A stretch of 22,700 bases of DNA from JBEBXQ01 sp040391535 (GTDB taxonomy: Bacteria; Bacteroidota; Bacteroidia; Cytophagales; Spirosomataceae), in assembly GCA_040391535.1 (NCBI GenBank), contig JBEBXQ010000082.1, positions 1 through 22,700 on the forward strand. The letters are read 5' to 3'. Positions 1 to 8,276 of the stretch are shown here, piece by piece (positions within the stretch are counted from its first letter, which is position 1; each line of letters starts with the position of its first letter). Below the pieces are notes generated by a model. The model had not been told where the DNA came from and did no database searches. It worked only from the letters and a program-made list of their open reading frames with translations. A program made the position numbers and the translations under genes.

Positions 1-2425
1 ATGCACTCCATTTTTGCCGCAGGCTATTGGTTACCACACTCACCGAACTCAGGGCCATAGCTGCGCCGGCCATCATCGGATCAAGCAGAAAACCATTCAG
101 CGGGAATAAAATTCCGGCTGCAAGCGGAATGCCAATGATATTATAGAAAAAAGCCCAGAATAGATTTTGTCGTATGGTTTTTACGGTTTTTGCTGACAAA
201 TCAATGGCTTGTGGTATTTTACTGAGATCACTGGAAATAATGGTCATTTTCGCTACATCCATAGCAATATCACTTCCTTTCCCCATGGCTATACTGACAT
301 CGGCCCGGGCAAGGGCGTTACTGTCATTAATACCGTCACCAACCATAGCCACCACCTTTCCTTCGCTTTGCAACTGCTTCACAAAGTCCGCTTTTTCAGC
401 CGGCAGCACATTTGCGCGGAAATGATCTATACCGGTTTCTGCTGCCACGGCAGCAGCTGTTTGTTCATTGTCGCCTGTCAGCATATATACTTCGATCTCT
501 TTGTTTTTGAGCGCTCTTACCGCACTGACAGAAGTATCTTTTATCTGATCGGCAATAGCAATAGCTGCCAAAACTTTCCGGTGATCGAAAAAAGCAATGA
601 CCGTTTGTGCTTTGCCACGTTCCTCTGAAATCCACCGGGAAACTTCTGGTTGCAGTTCAATCTGCCACTGACGCATCAATGCCTCATTACCGATGCCATA
701 AAGCTGATTCTGATAATGGCCCGTAATACCTTGTCCGGTAATGTTTTCTACAGCGACATCCGAAAAGAAGGTGACACCTCTTCCATTGAAATAATGCACA
801 ATAGCATCGGCCAAAGGATGTTCAGAAGATTTTTCGATCGTATATAACAGGCTTTTCAGTTCGTCAGATTCCTCCACAAACCATCTGACAGCCTTCACGC
901 CGGGTTTTCCTTCTGTGATCGTACCCGTTTTATCAAGAATGACCGCATTGACATTCCGGGCCGTTTCCAGACTTTCCGCATCTTTAATGAGTATGCCATT
1001 TTCAGCGCCTTTTCCCACTCCTACCATCACTGCCGTAGGTGTGGCCAGCCCAAGCGCACAAGGACAGGCTATGACCAGCACCGTCACCATCGCCATAATG
1101 CCGTGTGAGAAGCCGTCTTCTCCACCCAGGACAATCCAGGCAACCAGTGTCAGCACCGCAATGATAATCACTGCCGGAACAAAAACGCCGGCTATTTTAT
1201 CTACCAGTTTCTGCACAGGAGCCTTGCTCCCCTGCGCTTCTTCCACTGTTTTTATAATCTGAGCGAGTAAAGTATCCGAACCGACCTTCTCCGCCCTGAA
1301 CTGAAAACTTCCTTTCTGATTAATGGTTCCTGCAAAAACCTGTGCATCTTCACTCTTGGCAACCGGAACAGGCTCACCGCTGATCATACTTTCATCTACA
1401 TACGAACTACCCGAAACCACTTTCCCGTCTACTGCAATTTTTTCGCCGGGTTTTACAAGTATCGTATCTCCTATTTTCACTTCTTCGATACGGGTATCAG
1501 CCTGCTGCCCGTCGGGTAGCAGCACAATTACTGACTTAGGCTGCAATCCCATTAGTTTTTTAATAGCCGAGGACGTATTCCCTTTGGCTTTTTCTTCCAG
1601 CACTTTCCCCAACAGAATGAAAGCAATCACTACAGCTGCCGCCTCAAAGTAAACGTGCGCGTGAAGTCCGCGGCTATGCCAGAAATCCGGAAACAGCGTA
1701 TTAAAAACACTGAAAAGATAAGCGGTGCCTGTACTGAGTGCTACCAGCGTATCCATATTAGCACTTTTATGACTTAACTGTTTCCAGGCGCCGATAAAAA
1801 AAGTCCGGCCGTAATACAGTACCACCGGTGTAGCCAGCGCCCACATGATGTAATTGGCATAGGGCATATGCATCAGAGCAGGTACCATCGCAATAACCAC
1901 CAGCGGAACAGAAAAGGCAATAGCTCCCGCCGTACGTTTTTTGAGGGAAGCAAACTTTTCTTTATGATATTCTTCCAGTGATGCTTTCACCTCGTCTCCT
2001 TCTTCCACCACCAGGTCATAACCGGCCGCCTGTATGGAAGATTTTAGTTGCTGAGCCGTTACCAGCGACGGAATAAATTCGACAGAAGCGGTAGCATTGG
2101 CATAATTTACCGTACCTTCCACGACACCCGGTTTATGCTGCAGTGTTTCCTGAATACTATTGGCACAGGACGCACACGACATCCCGAGCACCGGAAATGT
2201 TTTCTTTACAGTTGGAACATTATAGCCCAGGCTGCGGATTTCCCTGACAGCCTCCGGAATAGCCACATGGAGTTTGTCAGAGCTGATCCGTGCCCTTCTG
2301 TTATTAACCTCTACGTTATGCGCTGAGACTTCCTTTAACCTGCTCAGACCGTTGTCAACAATCAAAGCACAGTGCTCACTTTCCACATTTTCCAGCGGAA
2401 TAAAAACTTCATTCTCATCCTTCAT
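1..2425 (-). CDS. copA: Cu(I)-exporting P1B-type ATPase, 3' end cut off by window
   Basis: This inner-membrane pump couples ATP hydrolysis to export of Cu(I) from the cytoplasm. I translated it by hand from the minus strand: 808 codons are open to the left edge and the stop lies outside the window. The start is the ATG at 2425, preceded by a clear AAGGAG ribosome site, which is unusual here. An intact heavy-metal-binding domain carries GMSCASC at residues 81-87. An earlier HMA-like stretch (about 8-70) lacks the CxxC and keeps only Cys19. Next come the membrane helices, the transport motif CPC (454-456), the phosphorylation motif DKTGT (498-502), HP (536-537), TGDN (650-653) and GDGIND (696-701). 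The Tyr-Asn pair at 761-762 and MxxSS at 790-794 are the Cu(I) site residues of this family. The last visible residues resemble the usual family C-terminus, so only a few codons are probably missing. Confidence 0.95.
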   Translation of the reverse strand, partial: MKDENEVFIPLENVESEHCALIVDNGLSRLKEVSAHNVEVNNRRARISSDKLHVAIPEAVREIRSLGYNVPTVKKTFPVLGMSCASCANSIQETLQHKPGVVEGTVNYANATASVEFIPSLVTAQQLKSSIQAAGYDLVVEEGDEVKASLEEYHKEKFASLKKRTAGAIAFSVPLVVIAMVPALMHMPYANYIMWALATPVVLYYGRTFFIGAWKQLSHKSANMDTLVALSTGTAYLFSVFNTLFPDFWHSRGLHAHVYFEAAAVVIAFILLGKVLEEKAKGNTSSAIKKLMGLQPKSVIVLLPDGQQADTRIEEVKIGDTILVKPGEKIAVDGKVVSGSSYVDESMISGEPVPVAKSEDAQVFAGTINQKGSFQFRAEKVGSDTLLAQIIKTVEEAQGSKAPVQKLVDKIAGVFVPAVIIIAVLTLVAWIVLGGEDGFSHGIMAMVTVLVIACPCALGLATPTAVMVGVGKGAENGILIKDAESLETARNVNAVILDKTGTITEGKPGVKAVRWFVEESDELKSLLYTIEKSSEHPLADAIVHYFNGRGVTFFSDVAVENITGQGITGHYQNQLYGIGNEALMRQWQIELQPEVSRWISEERGKAQTVIAFFDHRKVLAAIAIADQIKDTSVSAVRALKNKEIEVYMLTGDNEQTAAAVAAETGIDHFRANVLPAEKADFVKQLQSEGKVVAMVGDGINDSNALARADVSIAMGKGSDIAMDVAKMTIISSDLSKIPQAIDLSAKTVKTIRQNLFWAFFYNIIGIPLAAGILFPLNGFLLDPMMAGAAMALSSVSVVTNSLRQKWSA

Positions 2426-2449
2426 AATCTCCTTGATTTGGGAACAGGA

Positions 2450-2457
2450 CAAAGTTA
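2450..2457 (-). promoter_or_regulatory. Candidate -7 element of the copA promoter
   Basis: Read on the minus strand this is TAACTTTG, an exact match to the Bacteroidota TAnnTTTG box. It lies about 25 bases before the copA start codon, giving a leader of about 18 bases that holds the AAGGAG site. I see no clear TTTG at the -33 position. A 9-base dyad, GTGAATCAC (2464-2472), sits just upstream of the box in the spacer, where a metal-responsive regulator could bind. That last point is inference. Confidence 0.5.
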
Positions 2458-2508
2458 CTATATGTGAATCACTTCCGGATTATAGAATTCAGCCGGAGTA
2501 TTGCATAA

Positions 2509-3303
2509 TCATGGTTTCAGCTGCTGCTGATATTTAGCAATGGAAGATTTAATCTTTTCTATTCTGTTGGCAGGACTAGGATGCGTACTGGCAAATTCAG
2601 CCGGAGCATTTCCTCCTGAAGCCTCCGCGAGTATCCGCATAACTTCCAGCATTTCGGCAGGATTATACCCCGTCTGCATCATATATTTTACGCCAAAATC
2701 ATCCGATTCCAGTTCGTCGTCCCTTCCGTATTTCATATTGACCATATTGGCTATATACTGCGCCATATAAGCACTGGTATTACCGGAAGAAGGGTCGCTC
2801 AACGCTACGGTAGCAGCACCGGCAAGTCCCTGCAACAGTTCGGCAGAAGCCATCTGTTCCGCTGAATGGCGGCCGATCACATGACCGATCTCATGACCCA
2901 GTACACCTGCCAGCTGGTCTTCCGTACTTAACTTATCAAGCAAGGCCGCCGTAATGAAGATTTGTCCGCCGGGTAAGGCAAATGCGTTGATAGTACGGGT
3001 ATCAGCCAATACATGAAAATCAAACTGATAAGGAGAACGACTCGCTTCTGTACCGTTCACCAGCTTGTGCCCCACCCGTTTTACCTCCTGCTGCACTTTC
3101 GCATCCTGATACAGTCCGCCGAATTCCGCAGCCATTCGCGGCGCGCTTTGAATGCCCATCGCCACTTCCTGTTCCGGCGTAAGGTTTACTTTCTGTTTTT
3201 CTCCGGTAACCGGATTCACCTGGGTTTTGGTGTAATAACCGATCAGGGCGATCAGCCCCATGACAATCGCGATGATAAAGCGGCCGCCTTTGCCTCTGTT
3301 CAT
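2509..3303 (-). CDS. M48 family zinc metalloprotease, membrane-anchored
   Basis: This is a zinc-dependent peptidase of the M48 family (compare BepA, LoiP and YcaL), which degrade misfolded envelope proteins. It has 264 residues. A single hydrophobic helix at about 8-24 is a membrane anchor or uncleaved signal; I see no lipobox cysteine. The catalytic motif HEIGH is at 137-141, and the downstream glutamate E199 in ELESDDFG is the expected third zinc ligand. THPSPANRI near 240-248 is the conserved C-terminal motif of this family. There are no TPR repeats, so it is shorter than BepA. The ATG start puts the hydrophobic segment right after a basic N-terminus. It lies 86 bases downstream of pgi on the same strand. 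Its cellular substrate cannot be told from the sequence. Confidence 0.9.
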   Translation of the reverse strand: MNRGKGGRFIIAIVMGLIALIGYYTKTQVNPVTGEKQKVNLTPEQEVAMGIQSAPRMAAEFGGLYQDAKVQQEVKRVGHKLVNGTEASRSPYQFDFHVLADTRTINAFALPGGQIFITAALLDKLSTEDQLAGVLGHEIGHVIGRHSAEQMASAELLQGLAGAATVALSDPSSGNTSAYMAQYIANMVNMKYGRDDELESDDFGVKYMMQTGYNPAEMLEVMRILAEASGGNAPAEFASTHPSPANRIEKIKSSIAKYQQQLKP

Positions 3304-3331
3304 GATTTGGTTGCTTTTTGGTGGATATAAA

Positions 3332-3361
3332 TCTGTCAGCCTGCTTTAACAGACTGACAGA
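3332..3361 (-). terminator. Possible hairpin between pgi and the M48 gene
   Basis: TCTGTCAG (3332-3339) and CTGACAGA (3354-3361) form a perfect 8-base stem around a 14-base loop, just after the pgi stop. Only a short TTTAT follows on the minus strand, so this may be a weak terminator or a processing hairpin within a shared transcript. Confidence 0.35.
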
Positions 3362-3389
3362 CATGTTGTTTAATGCAAATATCAGAAAT

Positions 3390-5039
3390 TTAACGCCATG
3401 ATTTATACTGGTTAATCAATCCGTTGGTAGAAGCATCATGGGATGTCACGGCTTCGTCATTTTTCAGTTCAGGATAAATATTATTGGCCAGTTGTTTTCC
3501 CAGTTCAACACCCCATTGATCAAAGCTGAAGATATTCCAGATAATACCCTGTACGAATATCTTGTGCTCATACATGGCAATCAGGCTGCCCAGCACTTTG
3601 GGGGTCAGTTTTTTCACCAGAATGGAGTTCGTAGGTCGGTTTCCTTCAAATACTTTAAAAGGAGTCAGAAAATCAATTTCATCCTGTGTTTTACCTGCTT
3701 TTACCAGTTCAGCTTTCGCTTCATCATAGGTTTTGCCGTTCATAAGGGCCTCCGTCTGAGCAAAGAAATTAGACAATAGCATCTGATGGTGTTCTCCCAA
3801 CGGGTTCTGTGAAACAGCAGGAGCGATGAAATCACACGGGATCAGCTTTGTCCCCTGGTGAATGAGCTGATAAAAGGCGTGCTGACCATTGGTACCGGGT
3901 TCTCCCCAGATTACCGGACCCGTCTGATAATTGACCTTCTCACCGTTTCTTCCCACATATTTACCGTTACTTTCCATATCACCCTGCTGGAAATAAGCAG
4001 CAAAACGATGCATATACTGATCATAGGGCAAAATAGCGTGCGATTCAGCACCGAAGAAGTTGTTATACCATATACCCACCAAAGCCAGAATAACCGGCAG
4101 GTTTTTATCAAATTTCGCGGTTCTGAAATGATTATCCATCTCATGTGCGCCACTCAGCAGCTGCTCATAATTCTGAAAACCGATATAACATGCAATGGAA
4201 AGACCGATAGCAGACCATAAGGAGTAACGTCCGCCTACCCAATCCCAGAACACAAACATATTCTCCGGATCAATACCGAATTTCCCGACTTCGGTTTTAT
4301 TGGTAGAAATAGCAACAAAATGCTTTCTCACAAACTGCTCATCCAGGGCCGCTTCAAGGAACCAGGACCGTGCCGAATGCGCATTGGCCATGGTTTCCTG
4401 TGTCGTAAAGGTTTTGGAAGCAATGAGAAACAGCGTGGTTTCGGGATCCAGTGCTTTCAGTGTTTCAGCAATGTGCGTTCCGTCTACGTTTGAAACGAAA
4501 TGTACATTCAGGCCCTTTTTGGCATAAGGTTTCAGCGCTTCGGTCACCATTACCGGTCCCAGGTCGCTTCCCCCAATCCCGATGTTGACAATGTCCGTAA
4601 TGCGTTTGCCGGTGTAGCCTTTCCACTCCCCTGATCTTACTTTACCGGAAAAATCCCTGATTTTCTGCAATACTTCATTTACATCCGGCATGACATCCCT
4701 GCCGTCTACCATAACGGGGGTATTGGCCCGGTTGCGCAGGGCAACATGCAGTACAGGCCTGTTTTCAGTAGCGTTGATCCGCTCACCGGTAAACATCTGC
4801 TCAATCGCTTCTTTCACACCGGCTTCTTCCGCCAGCTGAATCAGATAAGCACGCGTGCGGCCGTTTATTCTGTTTTTAGAGTAATCAAGCAGTATATCTC
4901 CCAAACGAACGGAAAACTTCTTAAATCGTTTGTCGTCTTCTTCAAACAATGCTTTCAGATGTATTCTGGAAATCGTTTTGTAATGTGATTTCAGCTTTTT
5001 GTAAGCTGCGGTCTGATCAAATGGGGTAGTTGGAAGCAT
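3390..5039 (-). CDS. pgi: Glucose-6-phosphate isomerase
   Basis: This cytoplasmic enzyme of glycolysis and gluconeogenesis interconverts glucose 6-phosphate and fructose 6-phosphate. It has 549 residues, the normal length of the long, E. coli-type form. The phosphate-binding stretches GIGGSDLG (154-161) and SKTFTT (208-213) are present. So are the catalytic glutamate in MESNGK (E356), the histidine in GTNGQHA (H387) and the C-terminal signature FDQWGVELGK with its lysine at 515. The GGRYSLW stretch near 269-275 is the first family signature. The ATG at 5039 gives the usual N-terminus. It appears to be transcribed alone or with the downstream M48 gene, and a terminator separates it from the peroxiredoxin gene upstream. 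Confidence 0.97.
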   Translation of the reverse strand: MLPTTPFDQTAAYKKLKSHYKTISRIHLKALFEEDDKRFKKFSVRLGDILLDYSKNRINGRTRAYLIQLAEEAGVKEAIEQMFTGERINATENRPVLHVALRNRANTPVMVDGRDVMPDVNEVLQKIRDFSGKVRSGEWKGYTGKRITDIVNIGIGGSDLGPVMVTEALKPYAKKGLNVHFVSNVDGTHIAETLKALDPETTLFLIASKTFTTQETMANAHSARSWFLEAALDEQFVRKHFVAISTNKTEVGKFGIDPENMFVFWDWVGGRYSLWSAIGLSIACYIGFQNYEQLLSGAHEMDNHFRTAKFDKNLPVILALVGIWYNNFFGAESHAILPYDQYMHRFAAYFQQGDMESNGKYVGRNGEKVNYQTGPVIWGEPGTNGQHAFYQLIHQGTKLIPCDFIAPAVSQNPLGEHHQMLLSNFFAQTEALMNGKTYDEAKAELVKAGKTQDEIDFLTPFKVFEGNRPTNSILVKKLTPKVLGSLIAMYEHKIFVQGIIWNIFSFDQWGVELGKQLANNIYPELKNDEAVTSHDASTNGLINQYKSWR

Positions 5040-5203
5040 TATCTGTTATCTTTAAAATTAAGATTAATTCCTGTGTTTTCAGAGCAGGTTGCGGTGCGTA
5101 ATGGCGATTAAGGCCGTAACTTCATCAGGTAAGGACTGAAAGCCGTTCATCATTCACTCACTACCCTTCTGTATATAATTACAAATAAAAAATTTTTCTG
5201 TTC

Positions 5204-5243
5204 AAAAAGCAAAGTCCCGATTGCTTTGCAGGCAACGGGACTT
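5204..5243 (-). terminator. Rho-independent terminator of the peroxiredoxin gene
   Basis: On the minus strand AAGTCCCG pairs with CGGGACTT. The stem is extended by TTGC/GCAA past a one-base bulge and is followed by TGCTTTTTG. It begins about 30 bases after the peroxiredoxin stop. Confidence 0.75.
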
Positions 5244-5272
5244 CATTTCAACTGGAATACTGACAGAAAATA

Positions 5273-5914
5273 TCAACCTTGTTTATCAGGCTGTGGTGTA
5301 TAACGTAAATAAGGCTTCACAATGTTCAGACCTTTAGGAAATTTTTTCTCAGCATCTTCGGTACTTACCGCCGGCACGACAATTACGTCCTCACCCTGGT
5401 TCCAGTCGGCAGGAGTCGCAACGGAATGATTAGCTGTTAACTGAAGCGAATCAACTACCCTCAGGATTTCATTAAAGTTACGCCCGGTCGAAGCAGGATA
5501 AGTCAGCGTCAGCTTCACTTTTTTGTCAGGCCCGATAACAAATACCGAACGAACGGTGGCTTTTTCGCTTGCATTAGGGTGAATCATATCATAAAGCCCC
5601 GCAACTGTACGGTTTTCATCAGCAATGATCGGAAAATTCACTTCTGTGTCAGATACTTCATTGATATCCGGGATCCAGCGCTGGTGAGAATCCAGGTCAT
5701 CCACACTCACGGCAATTGCCTTCACGCCCCTTTTTTCAAACTCTCCCTTCAATAGAGCCGTCTTACCTAATTCTGTAGTACAAACCGGTGTGAAATCAGC
5801 CGGGTGTGAGAACAGAAGCCCCCATGATGAACCCAGCCATTCATGAAATTTAATAGGACCTTGTGTGGTATTGGCTTCAAAATCCGGAGCAATATCTCCT
5901 AATCTAAGTGACAT
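5273..5914 (-). CDS. 1-Cys peroxiredoxin (Prx6-type, AhpC/TSA family)
   Basis: This is a thiol peroxidase that reduces hydrogen peroxide and organic hydroperoxides in the cytoplasm. It has 213 residues. The active-site motif HPADFTPVCTTE puts the peroxidatic cysteine at C45. No other cysteine exists in the protein, so it must be a 1-Cys enzyme that relies on an outside thiol. The C-terminal extension (about 165-213, ending in YLRYTPQP) is typical of the Prx6 group and absent from classical AhpC. The ATG start lies 8 residues before the DFEANTT strand, as in homologues. It has its own terminator downstream. I saw no exact promoter box upstream. Confidence 0.95.
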   Translation of the reverse strand: MSLRLGDIAPDFEANTTQGPIKFHEWLGSSWGLLFSHPADFTPVCTTELGKTALLKGEFEKRGVKAIAVSVDDLDSHQRWIPDINEVSDTEVNFPIIADENRTVAGLYDMIHPNASEKATVRSVFVIGPDKKVKLTLTYPASTGRNFNEILRVVDSLQLTANHSVATPADWNQGEDVIVVPAVSTEDAEKKFPKGLNIVKPYLRYTPQPDKQG

Positions 5915-6016
5915 AATATTGTTGGTTTAAGTGAGGAAACTAATAAAACTGTTAATCTATAAGTACTATAGAGTTCAACGCAAAAACGGCAGAATAGTTT
6001 CAAAAAAACTATTTTT

Positions 6017-6934
6017 TCATCTCATTCTTGCACGCTTGGTAAGGTAACCCATCAGCACGGGTTCTACGCCTCTGGCAATGTCTGCCTGAATCAGGTCAAT
6101 CTTGTATTGTCCGCATTTTAAGTATAATTCCTGAAAATAAGATTTCACCTTTTCACGGTAGACATCCTTTACCTGAGAAGGCTGAACTTTTACCGATTGT
6201 CCCGACTCAAGATCCACGAACTCGTACGGCCTTTCTTCAAAATCAAATTCCTCTTCCGTAGCCTGATCTGTCACGTGAAAAATAAGCACTTCATGATTAT
6301 TGTGCTTCAGATGCTGCAATGCTGAAAACAATTCACCGGTTTGCTCCATGTTATCAAACATATCGCTGAAAATAATCACCAGTGAGCGCTTATGAATTTT
6401 CCGGGCGATAAGATGGATTACATCAGCGGTTTTGGTCTTTTTGGGCACGGGTGGCCTGTGCAGAATTTTTTCGAGCTCCAGTATAATCTTGTGCACGTGA
6501 GAAGGTGTTGATTTTATCTGCGTCTGTAACTCGATATCTTCAGAAAAAGTACATAAACTGACGGCGTCTTTCTGCCTTTGCAGCAGGTTAGCCACACTTG
6601 CCGCTGCCAGCACGCTGAAAGTAATTTTTCCGTAATTCTCCTGAGGGTAATACATGGATGAAGAAACATCCATCAGGATGTGGCAGCGCAGATTGGTTTC
6701 TTCCTCATACCGTTTGACAAAGAGGCGGTCAGACTTTGCATACACTTTCCAGTCAATGTGCCGGGTACTTTCACCATTATTATATAAACGATGCTCAGCA
6801 AATTCAACAGAAAATCCATGAAAGGGCGATTTATGCAGGCCCGTGATAAATCCTTCCACCAGCTGCCTTGCAAGCAGATCCAGATTTCGTACACTTCTGA
6901 CCTTATTCAGGTCAATTTGAGTCGGAGCAGCCAA
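6017..6934 (-). CDS. DUF58 domain protein with a vWA-like fold
   Basis: This is a DUF58 protein of 305 residues. Members usually work with MoxR-type AAA+ ATPases and BatA/BatB-like proteins in envelope or stress functions, but the molecular role is not settled. It has the DUF58 core HIDWKVYAKSDRLFVKRYE (about 59-77) followed by DVSSSM (89-94), a DxSxS metal-site motif as in von Willebrand A domains. The proposed start is TTG, because no ATG or GTG lies in frame upstream of the conserved N-terminal region. It lies 32 bases downstream of the RlpA-like gene and may share its transcript. No MoxR ATPase gene is next to it here, which is less common. The stop is followed by an AT-rich hairpin (5993-6013). 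Confidence 0.85.
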   Translation of the reverse strand: MAAPTQIDLNKVRSVRNLDLLARQLVEGFITGLHKSPFHGFSVEFAEHRLYNNGESTRHIDWKVYAKSDRLFVKRYEEETNLRCHILMDVSSSMYYPQENYGKITFSVLAAASVANLLQRQKDAVSLCTFSEDIELQTQIKSTPSHVHKIILELEKILHRPPVPKKTKTADVIHLIARKIHKRSLVIIFSDMFDNMEQTGELFSALQHLKHNNHEVLIFHVTDQATEEEFDFEERPYEFVDLESGQSVKVQPSQVKDVYREKVKSYFQELYLKCGQYKIDLIQADIARGVEPVLMGYLTKRARMR

Positions 6935-6966
6935 TATTGAAAGGGGTCAGGAGTAAAAAAACAAAC

Positions 6967-7401
6967 TTACTTTACAGAAGCAGCAGAAACAGGCTGATCA
7001 GCATCAGACAACACCCATCTTGTGCCATTCTCCCCTACTACCTTAAAGGATAACCTGGCCACACCTTTTCTGACAATATCCAGTTCTTTTGCTGCAGCCT
7101 GACTGATATCCAGCACCCTGGAGCGCCCGAAAGGGCCGCGGTCATTGATCCTGAGCGTTACTGTTTTACCGTTTTCCGGGTTTTCAACTTCAATCAGTGT
7201 ATTATGCGGAAGTGTTCTGTGAGCGGCTGTAAACCCTGTTTTATCATATTTCTCACCAAATGCAGTTCTTTTTCCGTGGAATCGGGCATGGTAGTAAGAA
7301 ACCAGCCCTTTCTGCGAAAAACTTAGCGAATTCAGTACTTTTTCGGTTTTGGGTGATGTGAAAGAAAGTACCAGATAAGCCATGATGGATGAGTAGTTCA
7401 T
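6967..7401 (-). CDS. RlpA-like septal ring lytic transglycosylase domain protein
   Basis: This is a small double-psi beta-barrel protein of 144 residues. RlpA proteins cleave peptidoglycan strands lacking stem peptides. The barrel covers about 33-115: GLVSYYHARFHGKRTAFGE, then TAAH (H61), then NDRGPFGRSRVLDIS (D87). The spacing from H61 to D87 is 26 residues, the same as between the two residues known to matter in Pseudomonas RlpA, so catalytic competence is plausible. There is no SPOR domain, and the N-terminus (about 5-16) is only a weak hydrophobic stretch with no lipobox. Export is therefore uncertain. An alternative start is the Met at residue 7. Confidence 0.85.
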   Translation of the reverse strand: MNYSSIMAYLVLSFTSPKTEKVLNSLSFSQKGLVSYYHARFHGKRTAFGEKYDKTGFTAAHRTLPHNTLIEVENPENGKTVTLRINDRGPFGRSRVLDISQAAAKELDIVRKGVARLSFKVVGENGTRWVLSDADQPVSAASVK

Positions 7402-7699
7402 GCTAAGGATATTTAGGTAAACAAAACACTGAATATCAAAATATTAACAAATACATTATTTGTGAAATATCAACATTCAGCGGGCACCGGATTATGGTGT
7501 GTCAAACGAACCATCTGCTGCCAAAATTATAACATAAGATTCAATTTGCATAACATTATGGCAATTTCAACGGTCAGTCTCCGAATTTTCATATCCAAAG
7601 TCTGGTCTAAACAACGGTCTGCGATGTCAGAAATACGATTTACAAAGCATTCATAAACAATAACTTAAAACGAAATTCTTGTATTTATGGATTGATAAC
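7402..7699. other. Intergenic region between divergent genes, no gene seen
   Basis: This AT-rich spacer must hold the start signals for the RlpA-like gene on the minus strand. A near-perfect palindrome, ACAAATA-cat-TATTTGT (7447-7463), lies about 46 bases before that start. Short open frames here have no coding character or recognisable product. Confidence 0.5.
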
Positions 7700-7730
7700 T
7701 TTGCAGAATACAATAAACTTTCTACTTTAG
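7700..7730 (+). promoter_or_regulatory. Bacteroidota-type promoter of the PUR-family gene
   Basis: TTTG (7700-7703), exactly 19 bases, then TACTTTAG (7723-7730) fits the -33/-7 consensus TTTG and TAnnTTTG with one mismatch. Transcription should start near 7737, about 25 bases before the GTG start codon. Confidence 0.6.
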
Positions 7731-7761
7731 CGTTCCAAATAACTAATTAAAACAAGAAATA

Positions 7762-8082
7762 GTGGAAGACAGAGAGAAAATCTACTCTAAAAGAGTTAGA
7801 GCAGGAAAGCGCACTTACTTCTTCGATGTACGCTCGACACGTTCAAGCGATTATTATTTGACTATCACAGAAAGTCGCCGTCATCCGCAGGGAGATGGAT
7901 TCACCTACGAAAAACACAAAATGTTTTTGTACAAAGAAGACTTTGATAAGTTCGTTGAAGCGTTGAAAGATGCTGTGGATCATGTCAAAACTGAACTGAT
8001 GCCTGACTTTGATTTTTCTCAGTATGCTTCAAAAGAAGATGAGTTCGATCAGATTGAGGGGGGTGAATTAAAGTGGGACTAA
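7762..8082 (+). CDS. PUR family DNA/RNA-binding protein (DUF3276)
   Basis: This is a 106-residue protein of the bacterial PUR-alpha-like family, typical of Bacteroidota, which binds purine-rich single-stranded nucleic acid through a Whirly-like fold. Its exact role is unknown. The core KRVRAGKRTYFFDVR followed by DYYLTITESRR and the helix KEDFDKFVEALKDAVDHV is characteristic of one PUR repeat. The tail (about 83-106) is acidic. The start is GTG at 7762, with no Shine-Dalgarno sequence. It is the first codon before the conserved EKIYSKRV and agrees with the promoter at 7700-7730. It is monocistronic, with a terminator right after the stop. Confidence 0.9.
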   Translation: MEDREKIYSKRVRAGKRTYFFDVRSTRSSDYYLTITESRRHPQGDGFTYEKHKMFLYKEDFDKFVEALKDAVDHVKTELMPDFDFSQYASKEDEFDQIEGGELKWD

Positions 8083-8112
8083 CGCTACCTTAACTCCATC
8101 TTAAAACATTAT

Positions 8113-8145
8113 AGCCTTCGGATTTTCTTACCGGAGGCTTTTTCT
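8113..8145 (+). terminator. Rho-independent terminator of the PUR-family gene
   Basis: AGCCTTCGG (8113-8121) pairs with CCGGAGGCT (8131-8139), with one G-U pair and a 9-base loop, followed by a T run. It lies about 30 bases after the stop. Confidence 0.85.
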
Positions 8146-8276
8146 GTTGACCGGCAGTTTTGTGGATTTGCATTCATTTACCAATCAGGTTACTATTTCA
8201 ATTTAATAAATTACGCAGGATAACGCCACCATCGTTGACCTGACTATGACGATTTTATATATAATTACTGCAAAAA

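Noticed and set aside
209..1652. Several plus-strand open frames over copA (for example 209-628, 915-1262 and 1323-1652).
   Set aside because: They lie opposite the clear copA reading frame and have no recognisable domain, so they are shadows.
5993..6016. AATAGTTT/AAACTATT hairpin followed by a T run on the plus strand, which looks like a plus-strand terminator.
   Set aside because: No plus-strand gene precedes it and the stem is almost all A-T. It is more likely an incidental fold at the 3' end of the DUF58 gene.
8243..8267. TTGACC and TATAAT upstream of ychF, resembling an E. coli sigma-70 promoter.
   Set aside because: The spacing is 19 bases and Bacteroidota do not use this consensus. 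The match is expected in AT-rich DNA.
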